Source: Collimonas sp. OK607 (GTDB lineage: Bacteria > Pseudomonadota > Gammaproteobacteria > Burkholderiales > Burkholderiaceae_D). Taken from it: a stretch of DNA of 64,000 nt. Positions 7,851 to 16,384 of this stretch are shown here, one piece after another; position 1 is the stretch's first letter, and each line of letters begins with the position of its first letter. The DNA is taken from positions 51,556 through 115,555 of the forward strand of contig NZ_FOKF01000012.1 of NCBI RefSeq assembly GCF_900111995.1, in the 5' to 3' direction. The position numbers and the translations under genes are program-made. The notes under the pieces are model-generated. The model saw only the letters and a program-made list of their open reading frames with translations. It did no database searches and had not been told where the DNA came from.

Positions 7851-9245
7851 ATGCCGAAATCACATCAGATGTGGGTGCCGAAACTCAAAAAGGGTTCGGG
7901 CCCGGTCTATCTTTCGATTGCCAAGGCGATCGCAGAAGATGTCGCGACCGGGCAGTTGGCGGCTGAGCAACGCTTGCCCGCCCAGCGCAAGCTGGCTGAA
8001 GCGTTGGGTCTGGACTTCACTACCGTCGCACGGGCATACAATGAGGCGCACAGACGTGGCCTGGTTGATTCTGTGGTCGGACGCGGCACATTTATCTGCG
8101 GTCGTCGACGCCCCATAATTCCGCGCGTGGTCGAAGGCCGGCCCAACGTCGATATGTCGATGAACATGCCGCCGGAACCAGAGTCCGCAGAATTGCTTAT
8201 ATTGATGCAAGCAGGGTGGTCGCATGTCAACGATAGAATGCGCGATCTGATGCGCTATCAGGATTTTGGCGGGTCGCAGGATGATCGTGAAACTGGCAGC
8301 CTGTGGATGAGGCGCCGCGGTTTATCGGTGGAGACTGATCGCTTGCTGGTGGTGCCAGGAGCGCAATGTGCCTTGTTGTCCATACTGACTATGCTGGTAG
8401 GTCACGGGGCGGTAATTTGCTGCGAAGAACTGACCTATCCCGGTTTGCGGGCGCTGGCAGGGCAACTTGGTATCAAGCTGGTCGGTTTGCCGATGGATGC
8501 GGAGGGCATTGACGCGGTGGCGTTTGCCGGCGCATGTGCGCAATATGCGCCCAAAGCCTTGTACTGCAATCCGACCATACTCAATCCCACCACCCACACG
8601 ATTTCATTGGCGCGTCGCCAGGCGCTGGTTGAAATCGCCCGGCATTACGGCGTGGCGATCATAGAAGACGATGCTTACGGCTTTTTGCCGCGTTCGGCAC
8701 CGCCGGCAATAGCCAGCATCGGTCCGGATTTGACATTCTATATTGCAGGTCTGGCCAAAAGCGTGGGCGCCGGTTTGCGTGTTGCCTATATGGTCGCGCC
8801 GGATGCGTATTATGCAGGGCGGCTGGCGTCTTCGCTGCGAGCGACTACGGTCATGGCGTCACCCATTACTTCGGCGCTCGCCACGCGCTGGATACGGGAC
8901 GGGGCGGCTGATCTTGCATTGACCGGGATTCGTAAGGAATCCATGTTGCGGCAAAAGATGGCGGCGCGCATTTTACCCGTCGGCAGTTATATCTCGCAAC
9001 CGGAAGCTTTCCATCTGTGGATCAACCTGCCGGCATCGTGGAACCGCAATGACTTCTCCGCGCAAATGAAATCTTCGGGCATCGGCGTGGTCGCCAGCGA
9101 TGCGTTCGCGGTATCGAGCCAGCCACCGGAAGCCGTTCGCGTGTGCATAGGCGGCGTCGCTAGCCGCGACGAGATACAGCACGCTCTGGAGATGATCCGC
9201 GACACCTTACGGGTGCGGCCGCTTGCCATGCCTGCGGTGGTGTAA
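7851..9245 (+). CDS. MocR-type (GntR/aminotransferase) transcriptional regulator
   Basis: A 464-residue fusion of an N-terminal GntR winged helix (about residues 15-85, with LPAQRKLAEALGLDFTTVARAY) and a fold-type I aminotransferase-like domain. The pyridoxal phosphate lysine is probably K303 in YIAGLAKSVGAGLRVAY, with the ring-nitrogen aspartate in IEDDAYGF near residue 273. MocR regulators usually control a divergent operon and bind a PLP or amine ligand. Here the divergent operon is the nit cluster, which makes it a candidate local regulator besides NtrC. The cluster studied in Pseudomonas is described with a sigma-54 activator instead, so this pairing is a local variation. Confidence 0.87.
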   Translation: MPKSHQMWVPKLKKGSGPVYLSIAKAIAEDVATGQLAAEQRLPAQRKLAEALGLDFTTVARAYNEAHRRGLVDSVVGRGTFICGRRRPIIPRVVEGRPNVDMSMNMPPEPESAELLILMQAGWSHVNDRMRDLMRYQDFGGSQDDRETGSLWMRRRGLSVETDRLLVVPGAQCALLSILTMLVGHGAVICCEELTYPGLRALAGQLGIKLVGLPMDAEGIDAVAFAGACAQYAPKALYCNPTILNPTTHTISLARRQALVEIARHYGVAIIEDDAYGFLPRSAPPAIASIGPDLTFYIAGLAKSVGAGLRVAYMVAPDAYYAGRLASSLRATTVMASPITSALATRWIRDGAADLALTGIRKESMLRQKMAARILPVGSYISQPEAFHLWINLPASWNRNDFSAQMKSSGIGVVASDAFAVSSQPPEAVRVCIGGVASRDEIQHALEMIRDTLRVRPLAMPAVV

Positions 9246-9328
9246 GAAGCAAAAATGTTCTATCGCGTTAAGCAAAGTGATCGAGTCGCTCATGTAGACT
9301 GCTGCCTTTGAAAAAAGGGCGAACCGAC

Positions 9329-9716
9329 ATGCTCAATACCAAAGGGATGCGATTTCCCATCGACGTGATTCTGGTCTGCATCCGAGGGCGTACAGCCTAC
9401 ACATTGAGTTACCGCCACCTGGAAGAAATGATGGAAGAACGCGGCGCGGTTGTCGATAACTCATCGATCAATCGTTGGCGATCAGATTTATACTGCTGCC
9501 GGAAAAAGTAATCCGCAAATACAAGCTGGATAAGAGCAGCGCTAACAAGGCGGCGATCGATGATATAAATTCCGACAGAGAAATTCAAATCGTGGTTCGG
9601 CAGGTCAAATACCTCAATAATGTCGTCGGGCAAGGCCATCGTGCGGTCAAGCGCGTGATCAAACCGATGCTCAACTTCAAATCATTTCAGCCCGCCAAAA
9701 AAACCTGGCTTGGACA
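9329..9716 (+). pseudogene. IS6-family transposase remnant
   Basis: The first part (MLNTKGMRFPIDVILVCIR, then LSYRHLEEMMEERG and SSINRW) is the N-terminus of an IS6/IS26-like DDE transposase. After SINRW a single base is lost (near 9476), and the frame continues as AIRFILLPEKVIRKYK in the next register. The sequence then jumps directly to SSANKAAIDDINSDREI and RAVKRVIKPMLNFKSF, which is the C-terminal part. About 80 central residues, including the first catalytic aspartate, are therefore missing. The element is dead, and I could not identify terminal repeats. Confidence 0.8.
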
Positions 9717-9939
9717 CGCGCGCAGAAGATCGCCGTACCGTCTGCTAGCCGGATTAGTCAGATCGATAGCATCGCCGCCTGAGCGATTCAAGTTGGACCG
9801 AGGAGACAGTGTTCGCCAGGAAAATAGATCGCTGTTTCCTCATGCCGATGAGCACCAAACCGCTCTCGATCGCTCAGCGGTAACCACAGTCATTGTCTTA
9901 TAGTCCTTGGCATATTTATTCGACATATTTATTTTAAAT

Positions 9940-10010
9940 TGCATTATAGTGCTTGGTGTGTCCATTCTTTGAATTCATCAATATGCATTATAGTGCATAT
10001 TGATGAATTC
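9940..10010. repeat. 13-bp direct repeat and 17-bp perfect hairpin upstream of luxR-type gene
   Basis: Perfect inverted arms GAATTCATCAATATGCA (9971-9987) and its complement (9994-10010) flank a 6-base loop. The loop region belongs to TGCATTATAGTGC, which occurs at 9984-9996 and also at 9940-9952. The structure has no trailing T run, so it is not an obvious terminator. It lies 170 bp before the LuxR-type gene, in an AT-rich stretch after the IS6 remnant. It could be an operator, a recombination site or an element end. Confidence 0.7.
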
Positions 10011-10181
10011 TACGGATATGTTTTTTTGTGCGCATGAGCGCATGATAAGCGGGCACAACCCGCTTATCCTTGAATGTGTCACATTGCGTGCGACTGACGA
10101 GTGATCCCAGTCTGACGGCGTCGTTGCGCTGCGTCACCGCGGATATATGGGGCAATGACAGCATCATTCTGGAGACAAAAA

Positions 10182-11078
10182 ATGGCAGACATGCGTGTCG
10201 CTTCACCGGGGGCAAAGAACCGAACAGCTTCTGTCGACTCGGAGAGAATCCTCGCAGCGCAAAGGCGACTCAGGCGCACTTTGTTGGATTCGCGGTCCTT
10301 GACTTGGCGGGCATCACGCGAGCTGGCCGCGCGAATGATGCTTTGTCTAGACGATCCACAGTCCTGCTGGATGGTTGCATTGGAGTGGTTGATTGACGAA
10401 CTCGGAGTCGAGCGGGTCGACGGCGGTTGGGCGCACCCTGGCGACAATGTATACCGCGCCGGTCAATTCGAAAAGGTCCGTGACACGGCTATGCCCACGA
10501 TGGCAGGTCTCACAGTAAACAGTCAGAGTCGGACGATCCGCCTCCTCTGGGATTCCTCTCGGCCGTTGGTTCAAGAAGACATGGATTCGACATGCCTTTT
10601 CGATGACGACCTTCGACACTACTTTTTGAAGCAAGGCGTCTACACAAAGATGACATCATCCATTATTCACGAGGGACGCTCCCTCGGCTTAATCTGCGTC
10701 GACCGAGTGACTCGCCAGCGACGGTGGAATCAGTGGCAATACGAATGCTTCGCCAGTGTCGTCATCGAAGTCTTGGCACCGATTCTAGATGAGGTTGACC
10801 GGATTCGGAGACCGTGCTCATCCAACGTATCTACGGTCGGCTTGGATGCCGAACCAAATCGGGTTCTTAGCCCTGCAGAATCTAGAATCTGCGAACTGGT
10901 GGTTCAGGGATGGAGCTACAAGGAGATCGCTCGACATATTAATCGATCGGTTTTCACCGTTGATCACCACTTGCGCAATGTGCGCGAGAAGATGGGCGTT
11001 TCCTCCACCGCAAGACTAATAATCGCGCTTGCTGGCAGGCATCCATCGCCGAACGATGACGCAATGGATGCGACCTGA
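10182..11078 (+). CDS. LuxR-family transcriptional regulator with GAF-like sensor domain
   Basis: A 298-residue protein starting MADMRVASPG. The start at 10182 is chosen over 10155 because GGAG lies 8 bp before it. Residues about 45-200 look like a GAF-type sensory domain (SSIIHEGRSLGLICVDRVT). The C-terminus (about 225-290) is a LuxR helix-turn-helix: LSPAESRICELVVQGWSYKEIARHINRS followed by a recognition helix, FTVDHHLRNVREKMG. It probably responds to a small molecule and activates nearby genes. The cupin-SDR-VOC trio downstream is the obvious candidate, although an IS5 remnant now separates them. Confidence 0.85.
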   Translation: MADMRVASPGAKNRTASVDSERILAAQRRLRRTLLDSRSLTWRASRELAARMMLCLDDPQSCWMVALEWLIDELGVERVDGGWAHPGDNVYRAGQFEKVRDTAMPTMAGLTVNSQSRTIRLLWDSSRPLVQEDMDSTCLFDDDLRHYFLKQGVYTKMTSSIIHEGRSLGLICVDRVTRQRRWNQWQYECFASVVIEVLAPILDEVDRIRRPCSSNVSTVGLDAEPNRVLSPAESRICELVVQGWSYKEIARHINRSVFTVDHHLRNVREKMGVSSTARLIIALAGRHPSPNDDAMDAT

Positions 11079-11224
11079 CTAGCAAAGCGGCATCAGGGAA
11101 CTTCTTGGACGCGCTGAACTATTGACGTTTCTGCGCGACGAGACGCGCTTTAAAACTTGGTTGCGAGTTCGACCACGCATTGGAGAATTTTTGACCTAGT
11201 CATGAGCGGTTTTATGTCACAACT

Positions 11225-11812
11225 AGCTACTTGTCGCATCATTTCGTCCATTAGGATGCACCTTGGGCAGCGTGAAACGCGGGCGGGCGAACATCAGATT
11301 TCCAAAGGCAAACGGGTAAATAACTGCGCGGTGTTCTTTGCCAGACTCCGTTCACGCGTTTTGCGATGAGGACATAGATTCTTCAACACATGGAACGGAT
11401 GCTAGACTGTCGTCCGCATGTTCTCCTTGAAGTGTTCCAGCTATTCACGCCACTGGTCAAGTTTGCACTGCGGCAATTGCTTGCGATTGTTCAGACTCGT
11501 CGCCATACGCCAAGTGACTTCAGGGTGGCAGTTTTCTTTCCTTCTTTCGACACACTGATAGTCGGCGGCGCCGATCGCCACGCACTGGCAGCTTTGCCGC
11601 AGCGTATGCTCCTGTGCGATATTGGCGACGTTGCTTGCCGTACCAACGAGTGTGTGAACCAGTCCCGACGTTGCATCAACGCCGATGTGTGACTATATCC
11701 AGAAGTGCTTGACCTCGCCGTTCTTCGACTGATGCTTTTCCGGCTCGCGCTTGCCGTCTTGGTTCTTAGCCGAGGGTGGTGCTGCGGACAGCGTGGCGTC
11801 GACAAGCAAGGG
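11225..11812 (-). pseudogene. IS5-family transposase remnant
   Basis: On the minus strand the frame reads LVDATLSAAPPSAKNQDGKR, then EPEKHQSKNG, an in-frame TAG at 11693-11695, then HIGVDATSGLVHTLVGTASN. Further on come HPFHVLKNLCPHRKTRERSL and AKNTAQLFTRL. These match the central and C-terminal parts of IS5-type transposases in order. Further in-frame stops occur at 11441-11443 and 11402-11404, and the end drifts into another frame. The N-terminal third is absent. It is a non-functional relic lying between the LuxR gene and the cupin gene. Confidence 0.82.
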
Positions 11813-11948
11813 AAATTGACGTCGGTTATATCGGTACCCCCCTAGTCTGAGGTATGAAGAACCTACGATTCTTCGCAATAGCGCGGGCAGTTGAATCGCC
11901 GTAGAGTTCTTCTTCAGGGTCAATCCGATCCTGAAACGAGGAGACAAC

Positions 11949-12413
11949 ATGAATGATTCAACCCCCCAGGATTCCTATGCCACCTACATCCGCTGCGACG
12001 ACGACCCTTGGCTCCTGCTAGATTCCACCAGCGGCGCAGAGATCAAGCTGTGCCGCCTCACGCCATCCACCGGCGAAATCGTTTGTCTCATCCGTGTGCC
12101 TGCCGGTCAAACGCTCGCCAAGCACTATCACGCCGGTACTGTCGTGGTGTACACGATTGATGGGACCTGGTCCTATAACGAAGGTTGGAACGCAAGTCCC
12201 GGGGATGTGGTGTATGAACCTGCTGGTTCCACGCACGCTCCAACGATGACTGGCACTGGGCCGACGACCATCTTTGCAATTATCCAGGGCGGATTCGAGT
12301 TCGTTGACGAACAAGACCAAATCACCGCTCGCTGTACTTGGAAAAATCTTAACGACATCTACGTCGACCACTGCCAGAAGAACGATTTGAAGATGCGAGA
12401 CCTAACGGCCTGA
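11949..12413 (+). CDS. cupin protein, 2,4'-dihydroxyacetophenone dioxygenase-like
   Basis: A 154-residue single-domain cupin. The first cupin motif contributes H59 and H61 (KHYHAGTVVVYTIDG), and the second contributes H96 (PAGSTHAP), a plausible non-haem iron site. The pattern resembles 2,4'-dihydroxyacetophenone dioxygenase-type cupins, which cleave an aryl ketone C-C bond. The similarity is at family level and the substrate is uncertain. A GAGGAG-like ribosome-binding site precedes the start. It is the first gene of a cupin-SDR-VOC set with gaps of about 50 bp. The gene could also be a non-catalytic cupin such as a ChrR-like sensor. Confidence 0.72.
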   Translation: MNDSTPQDSYATYIRCDDDPWLLLDSTSGAEIKLCRLTPSTGEIVCLIRVPAGQTLAKHYHAGTVVVYTIDGTWSYNEGWNASPGDVVYEPAGSTHAPTMTGTGPTTIFAIIQGGFEFVDEQDQITARCTWKNLNDIYVDHCQKNDLKMRDLTA

Positions 12414-12466
12414 TATCCGCTTTAGATTCGATCTATTTCAACACGGTTCCATTGCTGAGGTAAAAA

Positions 12467-13252
12467 ATGAAAGTATCCAATAAAGTCGCATTCCTTACTG
12501 GCGGCACCGGCGGTCTAGGTGCCGAAGCAGCCCGGGCGCTAATTCGTGAAGGAGCGAAGGTTATCATCACCGATGTCAACGAAGAAGCTGGTACTGCTTT
12601 GGCGAGACAGATCGGCGCAACCTTCTACAAGCACGACGTGACCGATTTGAACCAATGGCAAGAGTTGGTCGCTCGTGCCATATCTGAACATGGTCGTATC
12701 GATATACTTGTCCAGTTTGCCGGCATCGAGGGGGATATCACCAAGGATGTCTTCCACACAGAGCCTTCAATGTGGAACAAGGTCATTGCGATCAATCTCA
12801 CCGGCACATTCTATGGCTGCCGTACCGTTGTGCCACACATGATGGAGCGTGGCACGGGCTCGGTTATCAATATCTCCTCAATCGTATCCTTTATGACGAC
12901 CGCGGGTCCGGCGGCTTATGGCGCCAGCAAGGCCGGTGTTCAGCACCTGACCACGAGCGTGGCAGTGGCGGCGTCCAAGGGTGGCAACCGAGTGCGCGTC
13001 AACTCGGTTCATCCAGGTGTGATCAAGACGCGCATGACCGACAACATTATCGCCCAGATGGCACAAAACCTCGGTGTAGATGAAGCTGCAGCAGAGGCTC
13101 AGTTGATGTCGGGCTGTCCGTTCCAGAAACGCGGTATGCCTGTAGATGTTGCAAATTTGGTTCTTTTCCTGGCATCGGATGACTCTGAGTATGTGACGGG
13201 CTCCGCCTTTCAGGTCGATGGCGGTTGGCACCTCAAGGATACTGGCGCCTGA
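12467..13252 (+). CDS. SDR-family oxidoreductase
   Basis: A 261-residue classical short-chain dehydrogenase. The NAD(P) loop TGGTGGLG is at residues 11-18. FAGIEG replaces the common NNAG motif, so that position is modified. The catalytic Ser lies in INISSIVSF and Tyr-Lys in AAYGASKAG. D37 (IITDVNEE) suggests NAD preference. Family members oxidise cyclic alcohols or hydroxysteroids. Its position between the cupin and VOC genes suggests conversion of a hydroxyl to the ketone used by one of them. The C-terminus SAFQVDGGWHL is complete. Confidence 0.88.
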   Translation: MKVSNKVAFLTGGTGGLGAEAARALIREGAKVIITDVNEEAGTALARQIGATFYKHDVTDLNQWQELVARAISEHGRIDILVQFAGIEGDITKDVFHTEPSMWNKVIAINLTGTFYGCRTVVPHMMERGTGSVINISSIVSFMTTAGPAAYGASKAGVQHLTTSVAVAASKGGNRVRVNSVHPGVIKTRMTDNIIAQMAQNLGVDEAAAEAQLMSGCPFQKRGMPVDVANLVLFLASDDSEYVTGSAFQVDGGWHLKDTGA

Positions 13253-13303
13253 ATTTCCCCGGAATGTGCTGGCCAAAATATGCCTTAACTGTTGGAGTGA
13301 AAA

Positions 13304-13876
13304 ATGAATAGTAGAGCAGGTACCAAATCGATAGTTGATGTCCAGGTAACGAGCGAGACGACACTGTCGAACAGTTTCATGGGTGAAGCAATGCAAATCT
13401 GCGTCGTTACTCGTGACCTCCATCGGACGATGCAGCAGTTCGTTCGACTCGGTGTTGGCCCTTGGCGAGTCTATACATTCGACGAAACAACGGTTAAGGA
13501 CCTTACCTACAGGGGCGAGAAGCGCCCTTACTCCATGCGACTGGCGCTCGCCTGGTCCGGATCGACCTTTTGGGAGATTATCCAGCCGCTTGATGGGGAA
13601 TCGATCTACACCGAGTGGCTTGCGAAACACGGAGAAGGCATACAGCACGTGGCTCTGACCTGTAACGGCATCTCGTTTGAGGATCGCATCGCAGAGTTCG
13701 AACGCCGCGGGCACAAGTTAACCCAATCCGGCAGCTATTTGGGTGCCGTTCGCTATGCCTATCTGGATACCGAAGAATCAACTGGCTTCGCCGTTGAACT
13801 CCTCGATTTTCCAGAAGGCTTCGAAATGCCGGAACCTGAGGAATGGTATCCGGCTGCACCGGCGGTAAAGCCCTGA
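13304..13876 (+). CDS. VOC-family (glyoxalase-like) protein
   Basis: A 190-residue vicinal oxygen chelate protein. The two beta-alpha-beta-beta-beta halves are visible as MGEAMQICVVTRDLHRTMQQ and GEGIQHVALTCNGISFEDRI. Candidate metal ligands are His in IQHVAL and Glu near FAVELLDFP. The start at 13304 has GGAG six to seven bases upstream and gives a short N-terminal extension. VOC enzymes include dioxygenases, isomerases and epimerases. Context suggests action on the product of the SDR or cupin, but no exact reaction can be assigned. Confidence 0.83.
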   Translation: MNSRAGTKSIVDVQVTSETTLSNSFMGEAMQICVVTRDLHRTMQQFVRLGVGPWRVYTFDETTVKDLTYRGEKRPYSMRLALAWSGSTFWEIIQPLDGESIYTEWLAKHGEGIQHVALTCNGISFEDRIAEFERRGHKLTQSGSYLGAVRYAYLDTEESTGFAVELLDFPEGFEMPEPEEWYPAAPAVKP

Positions 13877-13989
13877 TCGGTCGATTCCTCCAGTGCTGTT
13901 GATCGAGTAAGCAGACAGATCAGGAGCAGAAGAACTCGTCGCAATCTCTCAGCGGCGTCCAATGAGAAGGTGGGCTCGACGCCCTGTGA

Positions 13990-14216
13990 GGCGACGAGAC
14001 GCTGGCTGAGCTGGCGAATCTGCACGACGTGCATCCAACCAGAATGTGGACTGGAAGCATCAGTTGCTCAAAGGAGCGGCCAACCTGTTCGACACCGAGG
14101 TACCTGAGTCAGCCGTCAACCTAAAGGATCTGTACGCAAAGGTCCGCCAACAGTCGCTGGAGGTAGATTTTTCCAGCGTGCTCACCAGGGTTGGCCTGCT
14201 GAGCGCAATGCGATGA
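13990..14216 (+). pseudogene. IS3-family OrfA remnant
   Basis: The plus strand encodes GDETLAELANLHDVHP, then after a one-base frame shift near 14040 DWKHQLLKGAANLFDTE, LKDLYAKVRQQSLEVDF and LTRVGLLSAMR followed by a stop. This is the helix-turn-helix and leucine-zipper part of an IS3-type OrfA. The N-terminal residues and all of OrfB are missing. The rest of 13877-14488 shows nothing I recognise except an AT-rich stretch (about 14320-14390) that could hold the promoter of the DUF1302 gene. Confidence 0.78.
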
Positions 14217-14488
14217 AGACCGCTCGCAAGCTTTGCCGGTCGCGCGCCAGGCCGAACTGGCGGGCTTGAGCAAGCAATGAATGCGGTGGCAAAAAAAACG
14301 ATTTCTTCGATGCGATTTAGATCGTAAAGAAAAATGCAAATAAATATTGTTTTGCAAAATACGAAATTATATATGGAGGAAGTACGCAACGGTTATAGAG
14401 CCGCATGAGTTCAAACAAGATTCATTGGGAACGTACCTTTCAAGAAAAAATACGCCCAAATTTAGAAATCCAATAAGAGGAGACAAGT

Positions 14489-16363
14489 ATGAATCGTGGT
14501 AAACGAAACTCGATATTCGTGCCCAAAGCGATGATTCTGGCAATTACTGCAGGGTTTTCGAGCTATGCCTTTGGGGTCGATTTCCAGGTGGGTGACGGAT
14601 GGCAGGGCAGTTGGACTTCATCCATATCGGCCGGGTCAAGCTGGCGTGCGAGTAATCCTGACAGCCGGCTTTACGGTCAGGCGAACGGGGCACTGGTTGG
14701 CCGCACCAATGGTACCGGCGCTAATACGATCGACGAAGGCAACCTCAACTACGGCAAAGGCGACCAGTTCTCTTCACCTTTCAAACTGTTGACCGAGGTA
14801 GAGATCAAGAAGGGCGATATGGGAGTATTTGTCAGAGCCAAGGCATGGTATGACTACACACTGGAAAATCAAAGCGTCAAGTTCGGCAACCAGCCCAACG
14901 GCTATAACGGCTACAGCCCGGCCACGAATTCCCTAGGATCGCCGCGGCCTTTATCCGACAATGGTTTTGAGCCTCTGAACAAGTTTCAGGGCATCTCCGT
15001 GTTGGATGCATACGTGTACGACACGTTCAATGTTAACGGCAACCCCCTTCAGGTCAGACTGGGAAACCAGGTGGTGAACTGGGGCGAAGGGATATTTATA
15101 CAAGGGGTGAACCAGATTTCTGCGATTGACGTCCCGTCCTTCCACAAGCCCGGTGCGCAGTTGAAAGAGGTTTATCTTCCGGTGCCGATGCTGTTCGCAA
15201 GCCAGGGTCTCGGTGAATTCGGAAACGTTGAGGGATTTTATCAATTCAAGTGGCGAAACACACCGATTGATTCCGGATGTGGGAATTATTGGGCCCTGGC
15301 CGGCGGCAGCATTTCTTCGACCCCAGGCGGATGTAACAACGCTGTGACACTTACCGGTTCCAACCCGTTGGGCTATAACACCGGCGCCTATGTCCCGACA
15401 ATTGCAGGCAGGGAGCCCAAGAACACTGGCGAGTTCGGGTTAGCGTACCACTTCGATGTGAAGCCGCTTGATACGGAGTTTGGGCTTTACGCGATGAAAA
15501 TCAATCCGAGAACTCCTGTCGCTACGGTTAATTTCGGAAACTACGCTAGCTTAAATACGGTAAGTCCAATTTCAATCTCCTGGGATTATCCGAAAGATAT
15601 GAAGGTATTCGGTGTCAGCGCAGCCACGAATCTATTTGGCTGGTCGGTCGCTGGAGAGCTCAGTTACACGAAAGACTTTCCTGCCCAACTTGACGGAAAT
15701 GATCTGTTGTTTGCAGGTTTGGCTGCTGGTGGTTTGATCGTACCTGGCTCGTCGATACCCCTTGGACCACTTGGGCCGTCCGCAGTGGCTGCTGCTGCGG
15801 GCAACGGCGTATTGGGTGGCTACACGCTTGCCAATAAGACTCAGTTTCAGGTGAACGCTATCAAGGTAGGTAACGGTATCTTGGGCGCAAGTCAGTACTC
15901 GTTAATCGGTGAAGTTGGGTTTCAGTGGAACAATTTGCCCAACTACAAAGATGATCCTAACGCACCACGGTATAACCGCGCGTTCATTTTTGGTGCAGGC
16001 TCCAGCTCAGCGTACGGGGGAAGCACGTGCGGAACGCTCAACATTTCAGCTGATGGCTGCAAGAACGATGGCTACGCTACGCCCTTCGCATGGGGCTATC
16101 GGCTGAAGGGCGAGTTGACTTACCCAGGCCTGTTTGCTGGAGTGACCGTGCAGCCGAGCGTGTTCTGGTCACACGACGTTCAAGGCTACTCGATAGACGG
16201 ACAGTTTCTTCAAGGTCGTATGGCCTTGGGACTCGGAGCACGCTTTACCTACGATAAGAAATACGCTTTAGAGCTAAATGCGGTTCAGTACAACAGGCAT
16301 GCTACCTATGATCCTTTGAGCGATCGCAGTTTCTTCTCGGCCATCGCCAGCATGAGTTTTTAA
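14489..16363 (+). CDS. DUF1302-domain outer-membrane protein
   Basis: A 624-residue secreted protein with a signal peptide ending near AFG at residue 29. The mature protein is rich in aromatic and glycine residues in alternating patterns, expected of a beta-barrel. DUF1302 proteins are found next to DUF1329 proteins and RND exporters in clusters for steroid, terpenoid and other hydrophobic catabolism. They are thought to help substrate cross the outer membrane. The ribosome-binding site is AGAGGAG, 8 bp upstream. It is the first gene of a four-gene block (14489-21311) and has an AT-rich upstream region suitable for a promoter. Confidence 0.88.
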   Translation: MNRGKRNSIFVPKAMILAITAGFSSYAFGVDFQVGDGWQGSWTSSISAGSSWRASNPDSRLYGQANGALVGRTNGTGANTIDEGNLNYGKGDQFSSPFKLLTEVEIKKGDMGVFVRAKAWYDYTLENQSVKFGNQPNGYNGYSPATNSLGSPRPLSDNGFEPLNKFQGISVLDAYVYDTFNVNGNPLQVRLGNQVVNWGEGIFIQGVNQISAIDVPSFHKPGAQLKEVYLPVPMLFASQGLGEFGNVEGFYQFKWRNTPIDSGCGNYWALAGGSISSTPGGCNNAVTLTGSNPLGYNTGAYVPTIAGREPKNTGEFGLAYHFDVKPLDTEFGLYAMKINPRTPVATVNFGNYASLNTVSPISISWDYPKDMKVFGVSAATNLFGWSVAGELSYTKDFPAQLDGNDLLFAGLAAGGLIVPGSSIPLGPLGPSAVAAAAGNGVLGGYTLANKTQFQVNAIKVGNGILGASQYSLIGEVGFQWNNLPNYKDDPNAPRYNRAFIFGAGSSSAYGGSTCGTLNISADGCKNDGYATPFAWGYRLKGELTYPGLFAGVTVQPSVFWSHDVQGYSIDGQFLQGRMALGLGARFTYDKKYALELNAVQYNRHATYDPLSDRSFFSAIASMSF

Positions 16364-16384
16364 ATTACAAAAGGAGACCGCATC

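Noticed and set aside
9971..10010. Hairpin as a rho-independent terminator
   Set aside because: No T run follows on either side and no gene ends just before it.
12878..13714. Minus-strand frame of 278 codons
   Set aside because: It overlaps the SDR and VOC genes on the other strand, both with clear motifs.
14335..14362. 6-bp repeat TGCAAA/TTTGCA as an operator
   Set aside because: Too short and in AT-rich sequence where such pairs arise by chance.
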